The notes below the pieces were generated by a model. The model worked only from the letters and a program-made list of their open reading frames with translations, had not been told where the DNA came from and did no database searches. A stretch of 34,614 nucleotides of DNA from JAAETI01 sp965368515 (lineage in GTDB: Bacteria > Actinomycetota > Acidimicrobiia > Spongiisociales > UBA5794). Below, piece by piece: positions 8,066 through 14,849 of the stretch (position 1 is the first letter of the stretch; every line of letters starts with the position of its first letter). The stretch lies in contig CBDUNF010000011.1 of NCBI GenBank assembly GCA_965368515.1, forward strand, positions 1-34,614. Reading direction: 5' to 3'. The translations under genes were made by a program, and so were the position numbers.

Positions 8066-8419
8066 TTGCCCAGAGATCCGCACTTAGAGAATGCCGTCAT
8101 GGACGTGCTGTGGAACAGCGACGACTGGATGACGCCACGCAGGGTCCAAGATGCGCTGCCGGCCGACCACCCGGTCGGATACACCACCGTGATGACGGTG
8201 CTGGTCCGGCTGTGGAAGAAGCGTCGCCTGGAGCGGCGTCGCGAAGGTCGCGCCTACGCATACCACCCGGTGCATTCCCGCAGTGAGCATGTGGCGCTGC
8301 GAATGGAGGCTGTTCTCGGTACGGCCGGTGATCGGTCCATCGCATTGGCTCGGTTCGCTGATCAACTCTCAGATACCGAGAGGGAGCAGCTCCGTTCGCT
8401 GCTTAAGGAGGGTCCATGA
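8066..8419 (+). CDS. BlaI/MecI/CopY-family transcriptional repressor
   Basis: 117 aa winged-helix repressor. The start is a TTG at 8066 with GAGGGA six bases upstream; no better start exists. The DNA-binding half runs about 4-70 (LENAVMDVLWNSDDWMTPRRVQDAL, then VGYTTVMTVLVRLWKKRRLERRREGRAYAYHP) and a C-terminal dimerisation helix pair follows. It should bind the dyad at 8012-8036 and, by homology, is inactivated by cleavage through the partner M56 peptidase, whose ATG overlaps its stop (ATGA). Confidence 0.93.
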   Translation: MPRDPHLENAVMDVLWNSDDWMTPRRVQDALPADHPVGYTTVMTVLVRLWKKRRLERRREGRAYAYHPVHSRSEHVALRMEAVLGTAGDRSIALARFADQLSDTEREQLRSLLKEGP

Positions 8420-9288
8420 GCAGTCTGCTGTCGGAGTTTGTGCTCGTAACCACTACCGGTCTCGTGGCGCTTCCGTTGGCTTCGCGTCGGTTTCGCCGAG
8501 CGCTGCGGCCCAATGAGCACGTACGTTTCAACACGGCGACGATGGTTGCCGGTCTGGCATTGCTGGAGGTAGCACTACTGGTGTGCGCGGTTCCGGTCCT
8601 CGCCGGTCTCTGGACCAGCGGCTCATTTGACCGCCACTTCTTCCCGGGAGATACGGCGATCGGTTGGGTCTCGGCAAGCTTGGCGATCCTCGTGGCCGGA
8701 TCGGTCGCATTCAGCGCCATCCAGCTCCGCAGGGCCGAAGCTCGACTCCGAATCGAGTCGTGGATCGGGTTCCACGATCAGCGAGACGGCTACGACCTCG
8801 TCGTCCTCGATCTGCAGCAACCCTTGGCGTATGCCGTCGCTGGGAGCAGCCAGCAGGTCGTGATCACGTCCGGTTTGGCGAACGGGTTGTCCGACGCCGA
8901 ACTGGATGCGGTTATTGCCCATGAACGAGCTCATCTCCAGTTGGGGCATCGGCGTGCCCTTGCGGTGCTCGCCGCCGCGGAGGCAATCGCCCGGCTTGTT
9001 CGACCGCTCAAGCGGGTGGTGGCCGCTGCACGTTTTGCAATCGAACACGCAGCCGACGCCGCAACGGATGATCGTGCGGCGACTCGGCGAGCTCTGCAGA
9101 AGCTCGGTGGCGTTGACGTGACGGCGGCGGTGGCTGCGTTCACCGCCGGACAAGTGGCCGACCGGATTCACGCCCTGAGTGCGCCGCCAACCGCAAGGCC
9201 AGGTTGGCGGATCCGCGCGGGGCTGTACACGGCTGCGGCCGCCATGGCCGCCTCGTCCGTGGCGATCCTGGTCGCCTACTGGATCTGA
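8416..9288 (+). CDS. M56-family membrane metallopeptidase (BlaR1/MecR1-like, no sensor domain)
   Basis: 290 aa. Membrane helices at about 5-22, 42-65 and 82-102, then a cytoplasmic zinc-protease region with HERAH (169-173) as HExxH and a later IEHAADAATDD segment that likely gives the third ligand, and a C-terminal helix (about 268-288). There is no penicillin-binding sensor domain, so a beta-lactam trigger is unlikely; such BlaI-M56 pairs in Actinobacteria are often beside copper genes. The predicted role is to cleave BlaI on a signal and derepress the downstream copCD-cytochrome genes. Translation is coupled to blaI. Confidence 0.88.
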   Translation: MSSLLSEFVLVTTTGLVALPLASRRFRRALRPNEHVRFNTATMVAGLALLEVALLVCAVPVLAGLWTSGSFDRHFFPGDTAIGWVSASLAILVAGSVAFSAIQLRRAEARLRIESWIGFHDQRDGYDLVVLDLQQPLAYAVAGSSQQVVITSGLANGLSDAELDAVIAHERAHLQLGHRRALAVLAAAEAIARLVRPLKRVVAAARFAIEHAADAATDDRAATRRALQKLGGVDVTAAVAAFTAGQVADRIHALSAPPTARPGWRIRAGLYTAAAAMAASSVAILVAYWI

Positions 9289-9319
9289 CACCTTGGAAGC
9301 TAGAGGTAGGGAGTTCGCG

Positions 9320-10789
9320 GTGAGCCGTCGTCGCACAATCACACGCATCGGTGCAGCCCTGTGGCTGCTCACCGCGCTGGTGGTTGGTGTTGCGGCGCCG
9401 GCTGCCGCTCATGTCGATCTCCTCGAAAGCACCCCGGCTGATCAGGCCCAACTCGACGAGTCGCCCGACGTATTGGAGCTCGTATTCAGTGCCCCAGTCA
9501 CCGCTGCGGGCGATGGGATCCAGCTCGTCGACCGAAGCGGTGCGGTTGTAGACGCCGCCGTTAGCCAGCCTTCCGACGAGCGGTTCCTGCTGAGCCCGAC
9601 AGACCCGCTCGACGCTGGCACGTACGGAGTTCTGTGGACCGTGCGAGCCGGAGACGCCCACCCCCGGTCCGGATCGATTGCGTTTAAAGCCGCACCGAGT
9701 CCGGCACCGACTGAGAGTTCGAGTCCCGGGCCCCAGCCACCGGCGACACTCTCCACCGCCACCGCGGATGAGATCGTCATCGCAGCCGCTTCAGTGGCGC
9801 CGGCTACGTCGTCGGGCGATTGGCTGGCTCGGATTGGCCGCTGGGTCGCATTGACCGGTGCCTTGGCTGCAATCGGCACCCTTGCCTTCGCTGCCTTCGC
9901 ACTCACAGGAAGCCGCAGCGAGGTCCGCGAAGCGGCGTTCTGGGTGCGCCGAGCCGCGCTCGCAATCATCGCCGGATCAATGCTCGAGGCTTTCGGTATG
10001 TCGATCGCACTCCATGGATCGCTCAGCACAGGTCTGTCCCCTTCGGGATTGGCCTCGACGCTTGCCTCATCGTTTGGGGTCGCCTCAATGCTTCGCATCG
10101 TCGGAGGCTTGGCTGTGCTGATCGGAGCCCAACCGGCTGCGACCCCGCTTGCGACGATCGAGCCTTCCCTGCCCGAGCCCGCCCCGCCAACAGGCACAGT
10201 CGCCACGCTGGCTCGACCGCGACCAGTCGAAGTCCCCCATCAGCTCGATATGGCGCAATCCAGCATCGCCGTCGCCGGAGTGGTCGCTGTTGTTGCTGCC
10301 TACCTCTTCGATGGACACACCGTCACGGCCACACCCGTGTGGTTGGTCCGCACCGCCGACGTCGTCCACGTAGCCGCAGCCGGCGTGTGGGTCGGCGGGG
10401 TTCTCACGATGGGTTGGGTGCTCACCCAACGGCGACGGCGAGGAGCGCCGCTCCGCGCCGCTGAGCTGGCAGTCCGGTTCTCACCCATCGCAGCAGTGGC
10501 GCTCGCAGCAGCATCAGCAGCCGGGCTGGCTCTCACATGGATGATCCTTGATACGCCAGGCGAGCTGGTGAGTACCGACTGGGGCCGCACCCTGATCGCC
10601 AAACTGTTGGTCGTCGGTGTCGCCGCGGCCATGGGCGGCTACAACCATCGCAACGTCGTGCCCCAACTCGCCGCCAACGCGGATGACGAGCCGGTCGAGC
10701 ACATGCTGCGCATCGTCGTCAGGATCGAAGGCGCCGTCCTCATCTCCGTCATAGCGGTCACAGCCGTATTGGTGGGTGCGGCATCATGA
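9320..10789 (+). CDS. copCD: CopC-CopD fusion copper-resistance protein
   Basis: 490 aa from GTG 9320, with AGAGGTAGGGAG upstream; 31 bp after the M56 gene. A signal peptide (1-30) ends at APAAA|HVDLLESTP, so the mature protein starts with His31, the first copper ligand of CopC. The CopC beta-domain spans about 31-125 and contains GDAHPRSG with Asp112 and His114, completing the Cu(II) site. After a Pro/Ser/Thr linker, a CopD part with about eight helices runs to the end. Role: periplasmic copper binding and membrane transfer; whether import or tolerance cannot be told. Its stop overlaps the next gene (ATGA). Confidence 0.92.
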   Translation: MSRRRTITRIGAALWLLTALVVGVAAPAAAHVDLLESTPADQAQLDESPDVLELVFSAPVTAAGDGIQLVDRSGAVVDAAVSQPSDERFLLSPTDPLDAGTYGVLWTVRAGDAHPRSGSIAFKAAPSPAPTESSSPGPQPPATLSTATADEIVIAAASVAPATSSGDWLARIGRWVALTGALAAIGTLAFAAFALTGSRSEVREAAFWVRRAALAIIAGSMLEAFGMSIALHGSLSTGLSPSGLASTLASSFGVASMLRIVGGLAVLIGAQPAATPLATIEPSLPEPAPPTGTVATLARPRPVEVPHQLDMAQSSIAVAGVVAVVAAYLFDGHTVTATPVWLVRTADVVHVAAAGVWVGGVLTMGWVLTQRRRRGAPLRAAELAVRFSPIAAVALAAASAAGLALTWMILDTPGELVSTDWGRTLIAKLLVVGVAAAMGGYNHRNVVPQLAANADDEPVEHMLRIVVRIEGAVLISVIAVTAVLVGAAS

Positions 10790-11196
10790 CCCTTCGCCGT
10801 TCGCTCATCGTCCTCGCCGCTTCCTTCAGCATCGTTGTGGCCGCTTGCTCGAGCGACGGCGGGCCCGAATCCGACCACGACACCGGCATTCCGGTTCAGG
10901 ACGCTGAGCTCGTCGCCCAGGGCGAGCCTTTGTATCAGGCCAGTTGCGCCGCATGCCACGGCGCGGACCTGCGTGGCACCGACCAGGGACCCTCGCATCT
11001 GTCGATGGTCTATGAACCCAACCACCACGGTGATGGCGCTTTCATCCTCGCCGCCCTGCGCGGTGTCCCCCAACACCATTGGTCCTACGGCGACATGGAG
11101 CCCGTTCCCGGCCTTAGTGAAGACGACCTCGCAGCCATCGTCGCCTACGTCCGAGAACAACAACGACTCAACGGATTCGAGCCCTACCCGCCCTGA
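10786..11196 (+). CDS. c-type cytochrome lipoprotein
   Basis: 136 aa. A lipoprotein signal with lipobox VVAAC (Cys21) anchors it outside the membrane. A single haem site CAACH (54-58) and a probable axial Met104 in GDMEPVPGLSEDDLAAIVAYVR define a small class I cytochrome c. The stretch NHHGDGAF...PQHHWSYGDM is unusually rich in His and Met and could also bind copper. It overlaps copCD by 4 nt and is followed by the DUF3105 gene after 25 bp, so it is in the BlaI-controlled operon. No cytochrome maturation genes are in the window. Confidence 0.9.
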   Translation: MTLRRSLIVLAASFSIVVAACSSDGGPESDHDTGIPVQDAELVAQGEPLYQASCAACHGADLRGTDQGPSHLSMVYEPNHHGDGAFILAALRGVPQHHWSYGDMEPVPGLSEDDLAAIVAYVREQQRLNGFEPYPP

Positions 11197-11221
11197 GATC
11201 CGCCGAACCAGTGAGGCTCCG

Positions 11222-11815
11222 ATGAGCAATGCGAAGAAGAGACGACAACCTAATAAGGCCGGCCACAAGGCGGCGCCCTCGCCCTGGCGACGCAGAGTTG
11301 CCATAACTGCCGGGGGTGGGGTCGCCGTGTTGATTGTCGGCGTCATCGCCCTATCTCAACCACCCCCGCGCGGAGTTCCCGATGCCACCGAAACCGTGGC
11401 CGTCGGCGCTCCCGAACATGTCGAGGGCGACATTCATGACGAAGGCGAAATACCCGCGGGAGGCGCCCACTCTGCTGTCTGGCAGAACTGTGGCTTCTAC
11501 GACGCCCCAATCCTGTCCGAGAACGCCGTTCACTCCCTTGAACACGGTGCCGTGTGGATCACCTATGACCCCAACCTGGAAGAAATCGAGATCGATCGGC
11601 TCCGCTCCCTGGCGCAGCCCGGCGAGAAGGTTTTGATCAGCCCTGTGCCGAACCAACCCGCTCCCGTCATCGCCACTGCCTGGGCCAATCAGCTCGAATT
11701 GAGCACCAGCGACGACGCTCGTCTCGCACAGTTCGTCAACGAGTTCGAGCGCAGCCCCGAAGCGCCCGAACCCGGCGGAAGCTGTGCTGGCGGGATAGGC
11801 AACCCTATCGGATGA
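11222..11815 (+). CDS. DUF3105-family membrane-anchored protein
   Basis: 197 aa from ATG 11222. A basic N-terminus (KKRRQPNKAGHK) leads into one transmembrane helix (about 26-46); the rest is extracytoplasmic. The conserved core GGAHSAVWQNCGFYDAPILSENAVHSLEHGAVWITYDP (80-117) is the DUF3105 signature, with His83, Cys90, His104 and His108 as possible metal ligands. The biochemical function of the family is unknown. It sits between two cytochrome c lipoprotein genes and overlaps the second (ATGA), which ties it to this copper and electron-transfer set. Confidence 0.85.
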   Translation: MSNAKKRRQPNKAGHKAAPSPWRRRVAITAGGGVAVLIVGVIALSQPPPRGVPDATETVAVGAPEHVEGDIHDEGEIPAGGAHSAVWQNCGFYDAPILSENAVHSLEHGAVWITYDPNLEEIEIDRLRSLAQPGEKVLISPVPNQPAPVIATAWANQLELSTSDDARLAQFVNEFERSPEAPEPGGSCAGGIGNPIG

Positions 11816-12306
11816 CCGCTGCGACCCGAGCCTGCAAAGCTGCCGTCGCCGTGGCCGTTCTGCTGCTCACATCGTGCGCCGCCGACTCCGCTCCGGCCGC
11901 GTCGACAACCTTCGACTTCATGGCTCTCGTTGGCGGCACAGCACCACCAGCACCTCCTCTCGACACTCTCAGAGTCGAGCGGGGCGAAATCGTCTACCAA
12001 CAGCACTGCGCCTCATGCCACGGGCCCCAACTCCAAGGCGCTCCAGACTGGAAGGTCCCCAACGCCGACGGCACCTGGAAACCACCACCCCACGACTCCA
12101 CAGGGCACACCTGGCACCACCCTGATCAACTGCTCACCGACATCATTCTCAACGGGGGCGGTTTCCCAGAGACTCAAATGCCGGCCTTCGCATCAGTCCT
12201 GAGCGACACCAATGTCGGCGACATTCTGGAATACCTCAAGGCCAACTGGGAAGAACAGGAGAGGGTATTCCAGTGGCAAGTCACGTGGCAAGAAGCCAAC
12301 CGCTGA
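11812..12306 (+). CDS. Second c-type cytochrome lipoprotein
   Basis: 164 aa, starting inside the stop of the DUF3105 gene. Lipobox LLTSC puts the lipidated Cys at 22. Haem site CASCH (66-70); likely axial Met123 in TQMPAFASVLSDTNVGDILEYLK. The region 78-104 (WKVPNADGTWKPPPHDSTGHTWHH) resembles the insertion of cytochromes from copper-oxidising or nitrous-oxide-type gene sets, from memory only. It is the last gene of the operon; only the island's right end follows (12307-12478), with no further gene. Confidence 0.9.
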   Translation: MTAATRACKAAVAVAVLLLTSCAADSAPAASTTFDFMALVGGTAPPAPPLDTLRVERGEIVYQQHCASCHGPQLQGAPDWKVPNADGTWKPPPHDSTGHTWHHPDQLLTDIILNGGGFPETQMPAFASVLSDTNVGDILEYLKANWEEQERVFQWQVTWQEANR

Positions 12307-12384
12307 CCAAGGACCCGCCCAGATCGCTTATCACCAGGAGCACTATCGAGCGCCCACCCGCGTCCGAGATCCGGCAATATGCTC

Positions 12385-12404
12385 TGACGGACACTAGACG
12401 GACA
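12385..12404 (+). repeat. Tandem GACGGACA pair, right island end (putative arm-type sites)
   Basis: TGACGGACA at 12385-12393 and AGACGGACA at 12396-12404, the same 11-bp period and orientation as the left pair. It lies 90 bp inside the right att copy. Confidence 0.5.
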
Positions 12405-12478
12405 CTTTGGGCCTGCGGTGTTGCTAGGGCCATCGCTCAAAATGTCGATATCTGTTGCCACACAGCTAATACCGGCGG

Positions 12479-12551
12479 CGCCCTCGGGAGGATTCGAACC
12501 TCCGACACCCGGTTTAGGAAACCGGTGCTCTATCCCCTGAGCTACGAGGGC
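12479..12551 (-). tRNA. tRNA-Arg (anticodon CCT)
   Basis: A complete cloverleaf on the minus strand: acceptor GCCCTCG/CGAGGGC, anticodon arm CCGGT-TTCCTAA-ACCGG giving CCU, and T-arm GGAGG-TTCGAAT-CCTCC. CCA is not encoded. It decodes AGG. It is the attachment target of the island; the T-loop to anticodon-loop part is duplicated at 4167-4197. Confidence 0.96.
12495..12525 (-). repeat. Right attachment-site copy inside tRNA-Arg
   Basis: The 31 bp identical to 4167-4197, covering the T-loop through the anticodon stem. Confidence 0.85.
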
Positions 12552-12599
12552 AGGAGCGCCATGCTAATCCGCACATAGGGCCGTCGACCCTTTCTAGGC

Positions 12600-12615
12600 A
12601 CGGTTCCCGAACCGT
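12600..12615. promoter_or_regulatory. Small dyad upstream of the sigma-factor gene
   Basis: ACGGTT-CCCG-AACCGT, 6-bp perfect arms. Could be a short terminator or an operator; it lies about 75 bp before the sigma gene's start. No T-tract. Confidence 0.25.
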
Positions 12616-12691
12616 CTCAAGAGGTATCCACGATCGGTTCGATAAATCGGAGTAAACCTCAGCACCCCCACTGGCGAGTAACCGGGTAGAA

Positions 12692-13264
12692 GTGACTGCG
12701 ATATCTCGATCTGCACGACGTTCAGATCCGACCGGGCCGGAGCCCGCGGGTCAAGCTGAACCTGCGCCGATCAGGGCTGTCGTCCCTTTTGAACAGTTCT
12801 ATCGCCGGGAGCTGAAGCCCGTGATTGGTTTGGCATATGCGCTTTCTGGGAGTCGGTCGGCTGCCGAGGATCTCGCCCAGGAAGGATTCCTCGCCGCCCA
12901 CAACGCCTGGGATCGTGTCTCGTTGTATGAGAAGCCAGAGGCATGGGTCCGCCGGGTCGTCGCCAACAAGTCGGTATCTCTGTTTCGCCGCAAGATGCGC
13001 GAAGCCAGGGCGATCGCACAGATGAAGCCGGAATCGAGCTACTTGCCGCGCATCCCCGCAGAAGACGACGAGTTTTGGAAGGCGGTCCGTAGCTTGCCCA
13101 AGCGACAGTCACAGGCAATCGCTCTTCACTACCTGGAAGAGATGTCAATCGCCGAAATCGCCGAGATCCTCGAGTGTGCCGAGGGCACAGTCAAGGTTCA
13201 CCTGCACAAAGGGCGGAAGCGGCTGGCCGATCGGCTCGACCTCGATTTGGGGGAGGCATCATGA
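12692..13264 (+). CDS. ECF-type RNA polymerase sigma factor
   Basis: 190 aa from a GTG at 12692 with no clear ribosome site. Region sigma-2 (about 33-103) contains FEQFYRRELKPVIGLAYALSGSRSAAEDLAQEGFLAAHNAW and AWVRRVVANKSVSLFRR; region sigma-4 (about 126-181) contains LPKRQSQAIALHYLEEMSIAEIAEILECAEGTVKVHLHKGRKRL. A 30-residue polar N-terminus precedes the domains. Its stop overlaps the ATG of a membrane-anchored protein (ATGA), the usual layout of a sigma factor with its membrane regulator. The target promoter cannot be inferred. Confidence 0.93.
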   Translation: MTAISRSARRSDPTGPEPAGQAEPAPIRAVVPFEQFYRRELKPVIGLAYALSGSRSAAEDLAQEGFLAAHNAWDRVSLYEKPEAWVRRVVANKSVSLFRRKMREARAIAQMKPESSYLPRIPAEDDEFWKAVRSLPKRQSQAIALHYLEEMSIAEIAEILECAEGTVKVHLHKGRKRLADRLDLDLGEAS

Positions 13265-14175
13265 CGACTCTCGATGCACGCGCTCGCGGCGCAGCCCACT
13301 CGATCCACGCCGGAATTGCCGAGTTCACTCCGGCCGCCTCGTTTGATGTCGTTGTCGTCCGGCACCAGCGCTGGCGCACCTTCCAGGCCGGGTTCGCCGG
13401 AGCCGTTGCGGCCGCAATCATCGTCCTCGCTGGAATTGCGGTGGCACCATCACCGGCCCCCGAGGTTGCGGAAGTTCCGGTGACCGTTGTTCCCCCGACG
13501 GTCCCCGTTCCTGAGCCCGAGATCTTGCCGCCACCTGTGTCTTCGACTACTCATGCGCCGGAGACGACAAGCGTTCCGACGACCACCGTCGCACCCGCTA
13601 CGACGACTTCGACCACGGCCGCCGATACGACCCCGCCGCCCCTAGTCATCACCTCACCCAAGGCCGACGAGCACTTCGAGATCGATGTCATTGAATTCCG
13701 GGGCACGACCGAACCCGGAGCCCTGGTATTCGCCGGCCAGTACGAGGCCAGCGTCGACGGCGAAGGCAACTGGTCCATCGTGCTCATCCTGTCACCAGGC
13801 GCCAACGGGGCACGGTTCACAGCCACAGATGCAGCCGGAAACCAGACGCAGGCGACAGTGACGGTGCACTACGACGTGCCCGAGCCAACGACCACCACTA
13901 AGGCACCGGTCGAGGAATACGAGTTCACTGCTCACAACGTCTATGGCGTTTGCGAGGAGAGTCCACCGTTCGATGTGTACTGGGGAACGGCCCCTCCCGG
14001 CACCCCCATCTACGTCGAGTCCGACTACGGCAGCGGCAGCACTGTCGCTAACGAGTCAGGCGACTGGGAGGTGAAGGTTTACTTCCCCGAGGCGCCGGCC
14101 GAAAAGGAGTTCACGGTCAAGGTCAAGGATGACAAGGGTCAGAAGTACTACTTCGGGTTCACCCACCTGATCTGA
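13261..14175 (+). CDS. Membrane-anchored surface protein, putative anti-sigma factor with Ig-like domains
   Basis: 304 aa. The cytoplasmic N-terminus (1-42) is short and lacks the zinc-binding HxxxCxxC of ZAS anti-sigma factors; a single helix follows (about 43-62). Outside come a Pro/Thr linker (66-130) and an Ig-like module (about 131-215: LVITSPKADEHFEIDVIEFRGTTEPGALVF... ATDAAGNQTQATVTVHYDVPEP), a second Thr linker and a C-terminal beta-rich domain with a similar GTAPPGTPIYVESDYGSG pattern (about 225-304). The translational overlap with the sigma gene suggests it regulates that sigma factor, but this is inference. The Ig-like part could sense or bind an external ligand. Confidence 0.75.
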   Translation: MTTLDARARGAAHSIHAGIAEFTPAASFDVVVVRHQRWRTFQAGFAGAVAAAIIVLAGIAVAPSPAPEVAEVPVTVVPPTVPVPEPEILPPPVSSTTHAPETTSVPTTTVAPATTTSTTAADTTPPPLVITSPKADEHFEIDVIEFRGTTEPGALVFAGQYEASVDGEGNWSIVLILSPGANGARFTATDAAGNQTQATVTVHYDVPEPTTTTKAPVEEYEFTAHNVYGVCEESPPFDVYWGTAPPGTPIYVESDYGSGSTVANESGDWEVKVYFPEAPAEKEFTVKVKDDKGQKYYFGFTHLI

Positions 14176-14184
14176 CCTGTCGCC

Positions 14185-14793
14185 CTACGTCTCGAATTCC
14201 GTGAGGTCCCCCAACAGCGAGAGGGCAGCACTCGGGCTCAGTCCGCCGGGTTGCACATGCACCAGGATTCCCTCGGCGTTGTAGATGAGATTAAGCGGCA
14301 TCCCGCGCATGCCAAAGGTACCCGTGCTCAAGCCAGAGCCGTTCGAGCCACCGATGTCGTTCGCCAGCGGCCACTCTCCGGCAATGCCCCATTTCTCAGC
14401 ATCGCCGATCCCGCGCCCGTTGTCCTGAGAGTTGATCGCGACGAAGTTGACTTCATCACCGATTTCGCGGGAGAGCGCCAGGAGTTGTGGGATCTCCTCT
14501 TCGCACACCTCGCACCACGATGCAAAGAATGCGACCACCGTCGGTTTGCCCGCAAAGTCCGCAAGCGCAACTCGGCCGTCACCCTCGAGCGCTGGAAGGT
14601 CCCACGCTTCTTCGGATGTGTTTCCGGCTGCGGGTTCAGGCCACACGGATACCAGGAACAGGCCAATGATCACGACGACGGCGAAGCCGCCTCCAACGAA
14701 TCGGATTGTCTTGTGCCGAGCTTCCTTGCGTCGACGTTCTTCCACTTCGCGTGTCTTTGCGGCGCGTCGCTGCGCCTGGGTCTGTCTCGCCAT
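14185..14793 (-). CDS. TlpA/ResA-like membrane-anchored thioredoxin
   Basis: 202 aa from ATG 14793 (MARQTQAQRRAAK); a TTG seven codons upstream is possible, and neither has a good ribosome site. A highly charged cytoplasmic stretch precedes one helix (about 31-50). The thioredoxin fold follows outside, with WCEVC (Cys94, Cys97) and the cis-Pro segment MRGMPLNLIYN. Likely role: thiol-disulfide exchange in the envelope, e.g. reduction of apocytochrome or other cysteines. It lies 56 bp downstream of the P-type ATPase in the same direction and may be co-transcribed. Confidence 0.86.
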   Translation of the reverse strand: MARQTQAQRRAAKTREVEERRRKEARHKTIRFVGGGFAVVVIIGLFLVSVWPEPAAGNTSEEAWDLPALEGDGRVALADFAGKPTVVAFFASWCEVCEEEIPQLLALSREIGDEVNFVAINSQDNGRGIGDAEKWGIAGEWPLANDIGGSNGSGLSTGTFGMRGMPLNLIYNAEGILVHVQPGGLSPSAALSLLGDLTEFET

Positions 14794-14849
14794 GAGGTCT
14801 GCAACCAGTACCAAGGTCGACCGATTCCCGAATGTCGCAAACCCGTCGA

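Larger units (their letters stand above)
4167..12525. mobile_element. tRNA-Arg-associated metal-resistance island, integrase absent
   Basis: Bounded by a 31-bp perfect direct repeat: 4167-4197 on the left and 12495-12525 inside the intact tRNA-Arg gene on the right. The tRNA's 3' end faces inward, so the left copy is the displaced original 3' part, as left by tyrosine-recombinase integration at tRNA genes. Paired TGACGGACA repeats lie just inside both ends. Contents are a frameshifted hypothetical, copB-type ATPase, SHOCT protein, merR, blaI, M56 peptidase, copCD, two cytochromes c and DUF3105. No integrase, excisionase or relaxase gene was seen, so the element is probably immobile now. Confidence 0.75.

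Noticed and set aside
8416..9288. Beta-lactam resistance reading of the BlaI-M56 pair
   Set aside because: No penicillin-binding sensor domain and no beta-lactamase; the neighbours are copper genes.
12273..12578. Plus-strand frame reading GRIRTSDTRFRKPVLYPLSYEG
   Set aside because: This is the well-known false translation of a tRNA gene on the other strand. The similar RTSDTRFRKP at 4104-4490 is the tRNA fragment.
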